64,000 bases of DNA from Branchiostoma floridae (taxonomy: Eukaryota > Chordata > Leptocardii > Amphioxiformes > Branchiostomatidae), in contig NC_049994.1 in assembly GCF_000003815.2 (NCBI RefSeq), forward strand, positions 16,538,523 through 16,602,522. Reading direction: 5' to 3'. The notes beneath the pieces were generated by a model. It was not told the DNA's origin and did no database searches. It saw nothing but the letters and a program-made list of their open reading frames with translations. Below, piece after piece: positions 19,938 to 30,689 of this stretch; position 1 is the first letter of the stretch; the number at the start of each line of letters is the position of its first letter. Both the position numbers and the translations under genes were made by a program.

Positions 19938-22900
19938 ATGGAGGAGAAGGACTCCTCTACAGTAGGTGCAGAGGGAGAAGAGAAAAATGAGGATCTACAA
20001 AAAAGAGTGCCTAAGAAGGCAGAGTGGCAAATAATAGAAGAGAAGAGAAGAAAGAAAGTATTCAGATCCTCTGTGTTGGGAAAGCTTACGAGCAAGGCCA
20101 ACGCAATAAAGTCCTGGATGGAAAGTCCAGAAAACAAGTGGTACGTACAAGGCGAGCTGACATTGTGGCGTGAGACGTATGAGGAATTGAAAGAAGCACA
20201 TAGAGAATATCAGCTTACCCTGTCACCGGAACAGGCGGAAGAAGATAACAAGCAGTGGGCTGCTGACAAGTTTGAATCAGCAGAAATCTTCTATCACGAA
20301 GTGGAAAGGTGGATGGATATAAGTACAGATCACACAGAACCCCTCGGGGCAGATGGATTAAGTCTAACAGTCAAACCGTCGGACAGTGTTTCTCACACAG
20401 GTTCACTAGGAAGGCGATCGGTTCAGAGTCGTACAAGTACAGCTTCTCGAGTAGACTCTGAAATTAAAAGGCTAGAGCTGATGGTCCAGGCCACTGCACT
20501 GCAGGAGAGATTAGCTCTAGAAAGGAAGTCCTTGGAGATTGAACAGGAAAAGCAGCTGTTAGCGATAAGGACTGAGATTTCCGTAGAGGATGCGAAGATC
20601 AAGATGTTCAAGGACATGGAAGAGCAGGAGCTCAGAGGTGATAAACACGGCGGGGAAGAACATCCCAAGTGGCGTTCACCTGTCTTGGATCCCAACATCC
20701 TCAGCTATGTACCTCGTCAAGTAAAGCAAGAAGAACAGGGGCATAGCGCACTCTGGACGGTTACAGATAAGACAAGGCAGAAGCGTGAGTATAGTAACTC
20801 GGAGCGAAGGGATCACAATCTTGGCTACAGTGCTTTGAGGATGCCAAGCGGTCGCACACTGTACCAGCCTCCAGTTCGTACACCTCAGCAACCCCCAAAC
20901 GCCACAAACGACATGTTGCAAACAAGTACAACTCTGCCACCTGAACCAAAGCAGAACATCTCCGTCAGTAAAGGATTACCACAGCATGTTGACAACGTGG
21001 TAAGTCAGCAAAGAAGTGAGCAAGGGAACACAGTCACCACAACCCCTGAGGAGTTTCTGCAAGGGCTAGTGAGTGCACAGGCAGAGGTCACCAAGCTGAT
21101 GGTGGAACACAACAAACAAGCCAGCCTGCCAACGAGAGCTATCAGTGTTTTCGATGGTGACCCACTGAAGTACACAACATTCGTAAGGGCATTCAAACAT
21201 GCGATAGAAGACAAGACATCAGATGCAGAAGACCGTTTGTCATATCTACAACAGTATACCAGAGGGGAGGCCAAGAAGATTGTGGACAGCTGTTTCCTAA
21301 TGGATCCTGAAGAAGGATTCAGGAAAGCAAAGGAATCCCTACAAGAAAGGTATGGGACACCCCACAAGATATCTCGGGCGTACTCCATGCAAGTCTCCAA
21401 GTGGCCAGAGATCAAGGCAGAAGACAAAGCGGCCTTGAAGAATTTCGTCTTGTTCTTAATGGAATGTAAAAACGCCATGAGTGGAGACAGGTACCTGAGA
21501 GAGTTGGATCATTATTCCAACATCAAGTTGCTTGTGGACAAGCTTCCTTTCAAGCTAAGAGAAAGGTGGAGAAGGCACTCTCACGGAATAGTGAAGGAAC
21601 GCTCAGTCACTTTCAGTGACTTTGCTGCCTTCGTGCAGAAAGAAGAAGACGTGGTCTCTAATGAGGTCTTTGGCGATCTCAACAACAGAGAGAAGAGCCA
21701 GAGTTCTGGCTTCAAACAGAAGCATGGACCTAGGAGGGGTTCAAGCTTAGCAGTAGCTATGGCAACAGACAGTGCAGAAACTGAGTCTACAGGTGGCTGT
21801 CTGTACTGTGCGAAACCCAATCATTACCTGAGCGACTGTAGGGTGCTCGGCGCCAAACCAATGGACGAACGCCTGCGGTACATCAAAGGCCAAGGTTTGT
21901 GCTTTGGTTGCTTGAAAGCTACAACACACATGGCGAGGGACTGCAGGCAGCGGGCAGAGTGTAAGAGGTGTCAAAAATCTCACCCTACTGTGTTACACAG
22001 GGATGCTGGAACGGTACCCAAGAAGACGGCTGCAGTAGGACGAGTACTACGCACCGGATGTAGCTGGGAAGGAGTACCACCGATAATTCCTGTGAAGGTC
22101 CGCAGCAAGACCACAAACATCACAGTCGAAACATATGCTTTCTTGGACTCGGGAAGCGATGTGGTATTCTGTACCGAGGCCTTAAAGGATCAGCTGAAGA
22201 CAAGTGGCAGGAAAACAAAGTTGAAGCTGAATACAATTAATGACACCAAAGCAGTGCAGAGCGAAGTCCTGCATGACCTAGAGGTCATGGACTTGAAAGG
22301 GGAAAACACAATCCCCATAGCAACAGCATACACGCAAAAGAAAATACCTGCATCCAAGACAAACATCATAACGACGAAGGACCTTACGGCATGGCCATAT
22401 CTCAATGAGGTAGACGTGCCTCAGATTGATGCAGAAATTGGATTGTTAATTGGTAACAATGTGCCTAAGGCTGTAGAGCCCTGGCAGGTAGTTCACAGTC
22501 AAGGCGGAGGTCCATACGCCATCAGGACAGTACTAGGATGGTCAGTAAATGGACCCCTCAAGGGGGCCAGTGACGACAAGGCTAATGTCAACAGAATCAG
22601 TCTGGATCAACAGCTGACAGAGTATTTCAACAATGATTTCAACGAAACAAAGGATGATAAGAAAGAAATGTCAGTGGAAGATCAAAGGTTTATGAAGATC
22701 GTATCTGAAGGCACGAAGAAAGAAGATGGCCATTATCAGATTCCGTTACCCTTCCGAAACAGTCCACCAGAGCTGCCAAACAACAAGCAAGTAGCCCTTC
22801 AAAGAGCTAACCATCTAAGAAGGAAGATGACGAAAAATGGCAGCTTCCAAGAAGAATACACCCTGTTCATGCAGAAAATAATAGAAAAGGGCTACGCGGA

Positions 22901-25900
22901 ACGGGTACCCACAGAACAGCTGAAGATTGAGTCAGGCCGGGTATGGTACGTTCCCCACCACGGGGTGTACCATCCGCAAAAGGGAAAGATGCGAGTTGTC
23001 TTTGACTGCGCCGCATCCTACGCCGGCACCTCCCTCAACAAGGAGCTGCTTCAGGGTCCAGATCTGACCAGCACGCTGTTCGGAGTGTTAACTCGGTTCA
23101 GACAGGAACCCGTGGCCTTGATGGCAGATATTGAAGCAATGTTCTCCCAGGTTAAAGTACCATCAGAGGACAGGGACTATCAGCGCTTCATGTGGTGGCC
23201 GGAGGGTCAGATAAACAAACCGCTGGAAGAGTATCGTATGACAGTGCACGTGTTTGGTGCGACGTCCTCCCCTAGCTGTGCCAACTACGCTTTGAAAAGA
23301 TTGGCGGATGACTGCAAGGATCAGTATGATGAAGAAGTGCTGAAAGCAATCAAAGGTGATTTCTATGTTGATGACCTGTTAAAATCAACAGAAACTGTAG
23401 AGAAAGGACAGTGTTTGGCCGAGGATATCCGAAGTGTGTGTGGCACTGGAGGTTTTAGGCTGACTAAATGGATCAGCAATTATCAGCAAGTTATCAAGGC
23501 TGTACCAGTGACTGAGAGGGCGGAGGAAGTTAAGAACCTAGACCTGAAATATAACAGTATGCCCACAGAAAGGGCACTGGGCATGCTGTGGAATGTGCAA
23601 ACTGACACGCTGGGCTACCGAACCCTCAGTACAGAAAAGCCGGCCACGAGAAGGGGAATATTGTCAGTGGTCAGCTCCTTCTACGACCCCTTGGGAATGG
23701 TAGCACCAGCACTCTTACCGCCAAAGATGATCCTGCAGGATCTCTGCAAAGAAAGTCTGGGCTGGGATGATGAAATACCGGAAAAACACTTCAATGCCTG
23801 GCAAGAGTGGGAGAGTGACCTACAGTTGCTTAGCAGTAAATTCGAGGTGGACAGGTGTTTGAAACCAAGAGGATTTGGAACACCTACATCTGTACAGCTT
23901 CACCATTTTGCAGATGCTAGTGAGGTTGGATACGGCACTGCATCGTACGTTAGAATGGAAAACCAAGAGGGCAAAGTCCATTGCACGCTACTTGTGGGAA
24001 AATCACGAGTGACGCCGCTAAAGAAGATCACCATACCACGACTGGAACTTAATGCGGCAGTAGTTGCAGTCCGCGTGGACTCAATGCTCAAGAGAGAGTT
24101 AGACCTCAAGGTGGACAGAACGCATTTCTGGACCGACAGTACTACAGTCCTCAAGTACATCAACAATGAGACGTCCAGATTCCACACTTTCGTGGCGAAC
24201 AGGCTCGCAACCATAAGACAGGTATCAAGTCCGAGACAGTGGCGCTACGTTGAGTCTGGTTTGAACCCCGCGGATGATGCATCAAGAGGTCAACCCATAC
24301 AAGACTTCATCGAGAATGAACGATGGCTAAAGGGGCCACAGTTCCTGTGGCAAGAAGAGAGCCGGTGGCCAAGCCAACCGGACATTATAAGGGTTAATGA
24401 GCCACAGCTCGACCCGGAGATAAAGGTGCATGCAATAGTGGCACAAGAAGTTGAACAGGAGAACCCAGTTGACAAACTTCTACGCCATTACTCGAGCTGG
24501 CACCGACTGAAGAAGGCTATAGCTTGGCTAGTAAAGGTACGCCAAGCCTTGTTGACAAAGAAGAAGCCACTGAGTCCAACATGCTATGACTTGGAACAAG
24601 CAGAGTTGATTGTCATAAAGCATGTGCAAATGAAGTACAAAGAAGAAGGGATGAGCAGTACCGTCAAAAAGCTGGATCCTAAGTTGGATGCTAAAGGCAT
24701 CCTTCGAGTGGGAGGAAGACTGGGAAGATCAACCTTGCCAGTGGAAACAAAACATCCCATACTGCTTCCAAAGAAGTCAAGAGCAGCAGAGCTTATGCTT
24801 CAAGAGCTCCACAGTAACGTGGGACACATGGGAAGGGAATACGTAATAGCCCTGGCAAGAAAACGGTACTGGATACCCAAGATCAACTCCTTAGTGAGAA
24901 AGGTGATAAGCAAATGTGTCGTCTGTCGCAGACAGCGCGGCAAGCCAGGAGAGCAGAAGATGGCGGACTTGCCATCACATCGTGTAACACCAGATGAACC
25001 ACCATTTACCAGAGTCGGTGTAGACTACTTCGGACCGATAGAGGTCAAGAGAGGCCGTAGCACCGTGAAGCGCTATGGAGTAATATTCACGTGTATGGCG
25101 ACTCGCGCTGTACATATTGAAAAGGCAGACTCACTAGATACAGACTCGTGTATCAGTGCACTTAGGAGGTTCGTCGCTCGTCGCGGACAAGCAAAGCAGA
25201 TATGGTCAGATAACGGAACAAATCTAGTAGGGGCCAAGGCTGAGATGGAGAAGGAGATAAAGAAATGGAACGAGCGCCAGATAAGTGAGACCATGCTGAA
25301 GAAGAATGTGGATTGGAGATTCAACCCACCTACAGGCTCACACTTCGGAGGAGTCTGGGAGCGCCAAATACGCTCCATAAGACAAGTTCTCAATGCTATA
25401 AGCAAACAGAAACTACAAGATGATGAGGGTTTGCGTACCCTGTTCTGTGAAGTGGAATACATCATCAACGGCAGACCCATAACGGCGGTCAGCATGGACA
25501 TTAACGATGTTGAAGCGCTCACACCAAACCATTTGTTGACAATGAGGTCGGGACCAAGCTTGCCACCAAGCTTGACAGACAAGAGCGACCTGTACGCTAA
25601 AAGGCGCTGGAAGCAAGTACAATACCTCGCCGACCAATTTTGGAAGAGGTGGACCAGGGAGTACCTCACAGCTCTACAGGAACGCCAGAAGTGGGGCAAG
25701 GTTAGAAGAAACTTTGCAGTAGGAGACATCGTGATAATGAAGGACGATCAAACACCGAGAGGCGCATGGCCGCGGGGCAAAATAGTGCAAGTCATGCCCG
25801 ACAGACGTGGACTAGTGCGTCGAGTGCAGGTCAAGACCCAGCGTAACATCCTGGAGCGACCGATTGACAAACTAGTATGTATTCTGCCGGAGGACGAACA

Positions 25901-25907
25901 GCCGTAG
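19938..25907 (+). CDS. BEL/Pao Gag-Pol polyprotein
   Basis: One unbroken frame of 1989 residues. A charged coiled-coil N-terminus is followed by a Gag region (about 402-540, DUF1759-like, starting ISVFDGDP). Zinc knuckles start at C621 (CLYCAKPNHYLSDC) and continue with CFGCLKATTHMARDC. The aspartic protease has DSG at D737. The reverse transcriptase has DIEAMFSQV and the YVDD catalytic box at 1143-1146. RNase H shows HHFADAS and FWTDST. Integrase has an HH-CC zinc motif ending CVVCRRQ and a D1696, D1758, E1808 triad (GVDYFGP, WSDNGTN, GGVWER). The C-terminal tail (GDIVIMKDD) resembles the DUF5641 tail of this superfamily. No envelope gene follows. Gag and Pol are fused without a frameshift. 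The stop lies 273 bp before the 3' LTR. Confidence 0.96.
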   Translation: MEEKDSSTVGAEGEEKNEDLQKRVPKKAEWQIIEEKRRKKVFRSSVLGKLTSKANAIKSWMESPENKWYVQGELTLWRETYEELKEAHREYQLTLSPEQAEEDNKQWAADKFESAEIFYHEVERWMDISTDHTEPLGADGLSLTVKPSDSVSHTGSLGRRSVQSRTSTASRVDSEIKRLELMVQATALQERLALERKSLEIEQEKQLLAIRTEISVEDAKIKMFKDMEEQELRGDKHGGEEHPKWRSPVLDPNILSYVPRQVKQEEQGHSALWTVTDKTRQKREYSNSERRDHNLGYSALRMPSGRTLYQPPVRTPQQPPNATNDMLQTSTTLPPEPKQNISVSKGLPQHVDNVVSQQRSEQGNTVTTTPEEFLQGLVSAQAEVTKLMVEHNKQASLPTRAISVFDGDPLKYTTFVRAFKHAIEDKTSDAEDRLSYLQQYTRGEAKKIVDSCFLMDPEEGFRKAKESLQERYGTPHKISRAYSMQVSKWPEIKAEDKAALKNFVLFLMECKNAMSGDRYLRELDHYSNIKLLVDKLPFKLRERWRRHSHGIVKERSVTFSDFAAFVQKEEDVVSNEVFGDLNNREKSQSSGFKQKHGPRRGSSLAVAMATDSAETESTGGCLYCAKPNHYLSDCRVLGAKPMDERLRYIKGQGLCFGCLKATTHMARDCRQRAECKRCQKSHPTVLHRDAGTVPKKTAAVGRVLRTGCSWEGVPPIIPVKVRSKTTNITVETYAFLDSGSDVVFCTEALKDQLKTSGRKTKLKLNTINDTKAVQSEVLHDLEVMDLKGENTIPIATAYTQKKIPASKTNIITTKDLTAWPYLNEVDVPQIDAEIGLLIGNNVPKAVEPWQVVHSQGGGPYAIRTVLGWSVNGPLKGASDDKANVNRISLDQQLTEYFNNDFNETKDDKKEMSVEDQRFMKIVSEGTKKEDGHYQIPLPFRNSPPELPNNKQVALQRANHLRRKMTKNGSFQEEYTLFMQKIIEKGYAERVPTEQLKIESGRVWYVPHHGVYHPQKGKMRVVFDCAASYAGTSLNKELLQGPDLTSTLFGVLTRFRQEPVALMADIEAMFSQVKVPSEDRDYQRFMWWPEGQINKPLEEYRMTVHVFGATSSPSCANYALKRLADDCKDQYDEEVLKAIKGDFYVDDLLKSTETVEKGQCLAEDIRSVCGTGGFRLTKWISNYQQVIKAVPVTERAEEVKNLDLKYNSMPTERALGMLWNVQTDTLGYRTLSTEKPATRRGILSVVSSFYDPLGMVAPALLPPKMILQDLCKESLGWDDEIPEKHFNAWQEWESDLQLLSSKFEVDRCLKPRGFGTPTSVQLHHFADASEVGYGTASYVRMENQEGKVHCTLLVGKSRVTPLKKITIPRLELNAAVVAVRVDSMLKRELDLKVDRTHFWTDSTTVLKYINNETSRFHTFVANRLATIRQVSSPRQWRYVESGLNPADDASRGQPIQDFIENERWLKGPQFLWQEESRWPSQPDIIRVNEPQLDPEIKVHAIVAQEVEQENPVDKLLRHYSSWHRLKKAIAWLVKVRQALLTKKKPLSPTCYDLEQAELIVIKHVQMKYKEEGMSSTVKKLDPKLDAKGILRVGGRLGRSTLPVETKHPILLPKKSRAAELMLQELHSNVGHMGREYVIALARKRYWIPKINSLVRKVISKCVVCRRQRGKPGEQKMADLPSHRVTPDEPPFTRVGVDYFGPIEVKRGRSTVKRYGVIFTCMATRAVHIEKADSLDTDSCISALRRFVARRGQAKQIWSDNGTNLVGAKAEMEKEIKKWNERQISETMLKKNVDWRFNPPTGSHFGGVWERQIRSIRQVLNAISKQKLQDDEGLRTLFCEVEYIINGRPITAVSMDINDVEALTPNHLLTMRSGPSLPPSLTDKSDLYAKRRWKQVQYLADQFWKRWTREYLTALQERQKWGKVRRNFAVGDIVIMKDDQTPRGAWPRGKIVQVMPDRRGLVRRVQVKTQRNILERPIDKLVCILPEDEQP

Positions 25908-26180
25908 ATGATCAAAGATCAAACCAACAACCTGAATTCCAGGAGGATCACGTGGTCATGTTCGAACTTTAATACTCTAAGAAACTTGTATGTAATGCAT
26001 GTGCAACGTACGACGTAGTGAAGTAGACAACCCTATATGGACTTCAGCCAAGCTTATTTCAATTGCATGATATTTCTACTAACAACTATTTGAAACAAAG
26101 TATAGTCATTGTGTAAGGAAGTTGGCTTTATTACATGTATGTAATGTGAAATTGTTGTAAAACGGACAATTGGGGGCCAG

Positions 26181-26851
26181 TGTTATCGCCAACTTACAGT
26201 TTTCAATTTGCCGCCTTTAGTTTTAGATTAGCATAAGTTATCTCCCGCCAAAGTTACTTCCTGCGACTTGTAGCCACGGGAAGCTCCAGCTAGGGAGCCC
26301 AGGGGCGGCTGGAGCTTAGAACAGTAGGAAGCCCGCGCAGAAGGAAGACAGAGGGCAGAAAAGGCCTGGAGACCAACTCTAGGAAAATTGGGCCTGGTGG
26401 AGATCAACCCCAGGAAACTTAGGCCTGGAGATTATTTCTCCAGGAAATTTAGGCTTGGAGACAAGTGTACTCCAAGAAGAAGAAGAAGAAGAAGAAGAAG
26501 GCATCAGAGGACAGTCAGCCAGTAGCCGGGAGACCAGACTAAGTTTTACGATTAAGAGCTCACCTTGGAATATACAAGAACTGAGAAGAATCACAGGACA
26601 CAGGAATTCACTGAGGACACAACAAGAGACCCACTTAAGAAGATTCAGACAAGGGGATAGAACCAGAACTTTCCAGTTTAGTTGGCGGCCTTTGTACAAC
26701 TACTAACACTGCTAGATTAAACCGTCAAAACGTAAGTCTGCGAGTGCGTGTCCTCTCTCTCAAGACTCCTCAGCAAAGACAAGGTGAGTTCAGTCAAAAC
26801 ATTCTCTAGACCCCGACCCTGGCTGAAGCGCTGAGAGTCAGCGCGCTTACA
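26181..26851 (+). repeat. 3' LTR of BEL element
   Basis: 671 bp, identical by eye to the 5' LTR including the GAA tract, and followed by the ACTAC target duplication. Confidence 0.96.
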
Positions 26852-26921
26852 ACTACCACTAAGTAACTCCCTGCCCTGCTGTAATGGCCTATGTGGCCGA
26901 AGGGCTTTATTATTATTATTA

Positions 26922-27684
26922 TCTCCATGAAAAATTGAGATATAGTTTTGGGTGTGTCTGCCTGTCTGTCTGTGTGTCCATCTGTCTGTCTGTGTGTTTG
27001 TGTTTCCGGATATTTGTGGTCAGCATAACTCAAAAACCTCTGGATGGATTGCCATGATATTTGGTATCTGAGTAGGTGTTGGGAAGATGAAGGTCAAGGT
27101 CAATTTTGGGCCCCCTGGTATGTGACCTTGGTACTGCAGCAGATGTTCCGTTTTTTGTATCTTTTGACCTGGATGTGCTATGGTCTTGATTTTTTGGTGG
27201 CAAATAGCTTGTGACGTAAGGAATAGGTGGTGTATGTTTGGGTCCCATAGCAGGTTGCTCTGGAACTGCAGGGGCATTTTTCTCAAAATCTTGTAAGGAG
27301 GATAACTGGACAAGGGAATGACAAATTTAGATGATATTTGGTATGTAGGTAGCTTAGACAGATATGTACATAATGAAGTGCAAATTATGCAAACTGGCAC
27401 TTAATTTGCATAATTCATGAGGGAAATTTATATTTGTAGTGTTTGCCATTGTGGGACTTAAATACCTGTCATATATGTAGTTTGTGGCTGGTAGAACATC
27501 AACAGATATCAATTATGCAAATATGTCCTTAATTTGCATAATTAATGTAAAAGTGCTATAATCCTTCTAAATGGTAAATGATTGCACAATCAACATTATT
27601 ATGACCAATCTAAATGTGTACATAACCAAGCATAGATTATGTAAATGTAGAAATCATTTACATAATCCGGCTATTTCATGGAGA
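26922..27684. mobile_element. MITE-like element with TA target and TCTCCATGAAA ends
   Basis: The inverted ends TCTCCATGAAA (26922) and its complement (ending 27684) are each bordered by TA (26920-26921 and 27685-27686). The interior begins with a TGTCTGTCTG-rich stretch and AGCATAACTCAAAAACCTCT, continues with a block containing ATGATATTTGGTATCTGAG, and is non-coding. A TA target would fit Tc1/mariner-type mobilisation. The family is not certain. A truncated relative lies at 15100-15305. Confidence 0.55.
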
Positions 27685-28077
27685 TATGAGGTCTCCGAAC
27701 TCTTGTTAGAAACAGAGACTTCTGCTGCTCCATGTACATGTACACTAAAAGATGTGGGAAGGATTTTAACTTTACTATGTGTGGGTAGAATTCCTTTAAA
27801 ATGCTGAGTATATTAATCATACCTGAAAACTGTCTTTATTTCATGATCTGTATTCATTCCAAATCTTTATGTGACAACTTCCAAAAAATAACTTTTACAA
27901 AAAACAATTGAATAACATCGAGCAGATTAAAATGGGACTGAGCAGAGCACTTGGGACTAATGCTTGTAGCCTTTCACAGACTACACGTATATATCAGATA
28001 TTTTGTGAAAATGTTCCTTGTTACCCAACGGATCGTTATACCCCCCAGTGGGAGTCTTCATGCTTCATTGAATATAG

Positions 28078-28262
28078 AAAAATCCCGGGATTTATCCCGG
28101 GATTTTTTTTTTGTCCCGGGATTTAAAAAAAAATCCCGGGTTTTTCTTTGAAAAAACCCGGGATTTTTTTGGGGTGCCCAAATAAAATCCCGGGTTTTTC
28201 TTTTAAAAACCCGGGATTTTTTCGAATGCCCTGATGAAATCCCGGGTTTTTCTTTAAAAAAC
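28078..28262. repeat. CCCGGG palindromic array
   Basis: About nine CCCGGG cores are embedded in AAATCCCGGGATTT or AAACCCGGGTTT and separated by short A/T runs or GGGGTGCCC spacers. Neighbouring units are complementary, so long hairpins are possible. The same array in reverse orientation is at 50645-50825. The core AATCCCGGGATTTCTTT also occurs once per unit in several monomers of the satellite at 40.5-43.5 kb. Confidence 0.85.
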
Positions 28263-28745
28263 CCCACTATATTATCAGAATATATGTTAAGAATGGGAAG
28301 TTGAGTCATTATCGATAACACTGAAGGTAGCAGGCATTACCTGGGGTACAGACTCTGGTCTATACATAGGTGCTAGGCCAAGGAATTCTTGTTGATTCGT
28401 CCGTACACTTTCGTTCTGTGCCGAGTTGCCGGGTTGGAAAGTACTCGGGATTACCCGAAGGTCGTGTGACTTCAATGATTAATTAGCAGAATGCTACTGA
28501 TGATAATAGTCGTAAATTGATGTAAGGAGGGATGCAGATGTGTGGGCATCATTGTGAAAAGGTAGACGCAGTAATGTTTGAACTTGAAGAAAGTACAGAA
28601 AAAGTGTCTTGATTCATATTCTTATGTGCAAAATGTGTGACACAGGTCTGTATCAACATGTTCTGGTGCACTACAGCTGAAACTGTGTGCCACACACACA
28701 CGCACGTCTTAGAATAGGTAACTGCTACTAGGTAACTACCCGTAA

Positions 28746-28949
28746 GGGCGCAGTCACATAGGTCCTGCGATTGTTGTATGATTTTGATGCCATGGGATTT
28801 TCAAGCAGGTTGTGCCAGAACCAACCACCGACATCGATTCAAAACAGCATTTTGTGTACCAAGACAGTTGATACGTACATTTTTGTTCGGCCAAATGACT
28901 TTAGTTAGTGATCGTACGGCGATCGCACGAGCTATATGTGACCGCGCCT
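28746..28949. mobile_element. PIF/Harbinger-type MITE, TSD TAA
   Basis: A 204-bp element with imperfect inverted ends GGGCGCAGTCACATA and AGGCGCGGTCACATA (complement), flanked by TAA (28743-28745 and 28950-28952). The paralogous arm near 50210-50217 reads straight through the site with a single TAA (complement CGTAATACGAG), which proves the insertion. A TWA-type 3-bp target fits PIF/Harbinger. Non-coding. Confidence 0.85.
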
Positions 28950-29209
28950 TAATACGAGATCACAGGAATTCCGCTTTACTCTGTAGCGGGCCTGACGTAT
29001 GTTTGTTATACGACATCTCTGCAAATAAGTAAATGAACTATAACCTTGTCATCATTCAGCCTAGTTGGTCATAATCTCCTGCCCGCGAAACAATGTACAA
29101 AGACTATGAAATTGCAAGACACAGATGATACAATTAATTGTTATATCTTTTTATTCGTTTTCAATCTTGGAATCCCTGAGCAGCCTGTGAGGACAAAGAT
29201 GTCATATTG

Positions 29210-29560
29210 GCCGTAGAAGAACTTTATTGCATGACAATTGTACACGGTACAATGCATGGCAAGAACTATTACACCAAGTACAAAATATAGGTCATCATCA
29301 TCGGTCGACGTACTTACACACGACAGGGTTATACCGCCCCTTACGGAGTGACATACCCTTTCGTATGGCTAATTAGAAGACGGGGATGTGCCAGGTATCC
29401 CATTTGGGTGAATAACGTAAATCACTGTGTGGCTGATACGAGACAGAGGTTCGCCAGGCCTCCATCCTGGTGATTTGCAGTGAATCGCCAACTCCAGACA
29501 GCAGGATTTGCACCATCGCACACCGCACGTTTGGTGGGTTCAAGTGCGCGAGGTGCTCTC
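29210..29560 (-). repeat. Repeat debris, satellite-like or LINE tail
   Basis: 29218-29250 reads AGAAGAACTTTATTGCATGAC, matching the start of the satellite unit at 40.5-43.5 kb. The rest is unrecognised. No gene. Confidence 0.4.
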
Positions 29561-29765
29561 CCTAAACACAGGACCTTCATTTAACGTTCTATCTGAGGGA
29601 CAGCCGTAGCCGAAGCTAGGTACTCATTTTCACCTGAGTAAAGTGAGGAAAGCCGCGTAAATTGCCTTTCCCATGGGCACAAGATCGGTGTCACTGCAGG
29701 ATTTAAACTCAAAACCTCTCAGTCCCAAGCCAAACACGCTGCTGCTTCGCCACGCGATCCCACAA
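29560..29765 (-). mobile_element. tRNA-derived SINE-like element
   Basis: On the minus strand it begins GGATCGCGTGGCGAAGCAGC, which contains an A-box-like TGGCGAAGCAG. A decayed B-box-like GAGTTTAAATCC follows about 45 bp later, then a body shared with 8175-8295 (CCGATCTTGTGCCCATGGGA, CGAAGCTAGGTACTC order reversed). Both boxes are imperfect, so it is probably inactive. Confidence 0.4.
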
Positions 29766-29769
29766 AGTA

Positions 29770-30660
29770 GAGGTACCGGTGTCGAATAAAGCTTAGCATC
29801 CTAGTTAACGTAACAAGGACTAACATGATTCTTTGCATTTGTTGTAGTATTGCAATGGAGTGGGCTAATTAATCATAAGTATCCGTATTCCTTCAAGCAG
29901 TCCTTGAAGGAATATTTGCCTATTTTTGCATTATGCGGGTTGTGACATCTAAAGATATATACAAATCTGTTTGTAGCATCGAGTCTCTTGAAATCTGTTG
30001 TACTTGATTCGAGCGATGTGAATAATTCATTACGTAAAAACGTGTATTTAGAAACATTCCATTATAAAGTAAAATTCATCTTCTTTGGGTTTTGGGCAGA
30101 ATGGACAGAACCTTTGGTCAGGGGCTACATTGTACATGTATAGTATCTGCCTGTTTCTATATTCAATTTATGGCTACTGATTCTTAACTAGTTATTGCTT
30201 TGCAAAGGTACGTTTCTTGTTCATAACATTCTTTTGATTTGCTACGTAAAGGACAGTTTTGAATTGTTTTCAATAGAACTACATCACTCCTGTATGGATA
30301 TATCTTGTAGCCGGATGCGCGGTTGGTTGGCAATGTATTCTGCTTTATAAACCTCAGGTTTTGACCATGTTTGTCCAAAGCTGTGGTAATAGAGAATGTC
30401 CTCAACATGATTAATCCAGTCAAGGTCGCCAGTAAATGCAGTGTTGTACATGTAACGTTATGTGTATAAGGACCAGTCCTCAGGTAAGTTTACCAAACGG
30501 TGCCAGTACTTGATGAGCTGAATTCTAGCAAATATTATAATGGGAAAAGTTCCTAACTCTCCTCTTACGCCGTCGTTAGAAGATTTTGAGTGGACTCCAA
30601 GTAGAAATTTTTGAAAACGCTTGTCAAGTATCATCTTCGCCCCTGTAATCATCTTGTTTT
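29770..30660 (-). pseudogene. LINE ORF2 C-terminal pseudogene with 3' UTR
   Basis: On the minus strand, 30650-30470 encodes FLLGVHSKSSNDGVRGELG then KYWHRL, a stretch typical of the C-terminal region of LINE polymerases. After a stop and frameshift it continues with HNPHNAKIGKYS-like sequence. Near 30110-30070 it reads RFCPFC...EDEF, the terminal Cys-rich motif. The 3' tail (29770-29935) also occurs at 49342-49496. Several stops and frameshifts make it dead. Confidence 0.6.
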
Positions 30661-30689
30661 ACTTTCCTTGAGTACAACTACCTAGCCCT

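Larger units (their letters stand above)
18570..26851 (+). mobile_element. Complete BEL/Pao LTR retrotransposon
   Basis: An 8282-bp element with two 671-bp LTRs (18570-19240 and 26181-26851) that are identical by eye. The LTRs begin TG and end CA, and the element is flanked by the 5-bp duplication ACTAC (18565-18569 and 26852-26856). The 5-bp TSD and the gene order Gag, protease, RT, RNase H, integrase fit BEL/Pao. A purine-rich TTGGGGGCCAG precedes the 3' LTR as a likely polypurine tract. Identical LTRs and an unbroken frame point to a very recent insertion that may still be able to move. Confidence 0.97.
27912..29200 (+). repeat. Inverted segmental duplication, arm 1
   Basis: It aligns with the reverse complement of 49507-50986. 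Homology starts abruptly at AACATCGAGCAGATTAAAAT and continues through the CCCGGG palindromic array, GGAAGTTGAGTCATTATC, a block containing ATGATAATAGTCGTAAATT, a block containing ACACAGGTCTGTATCAACAT, and ends near ATTCGTTTTCAATCTT. This arm contains a MITE (28746-28949) that the other arm lacks, and lacks the minisatellite element that the other arm carries. No coding gene is supported inside. Confidence 0.85.

Noticed and set aside
27908-28151. Paired small frames also present on the minus strand at 50752-50971
   Set aside because: They arise from the inverted duplication and the CCCGGG array; there is no start context or conserved domain, and composition explains them.
29560-29765. Functional tRNA gene
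   Set aside because: A- and B-box-like words are present but imperfect, no cloverleaf can be drawn, and the body is shared with another repeat, so it was called SINE-like.
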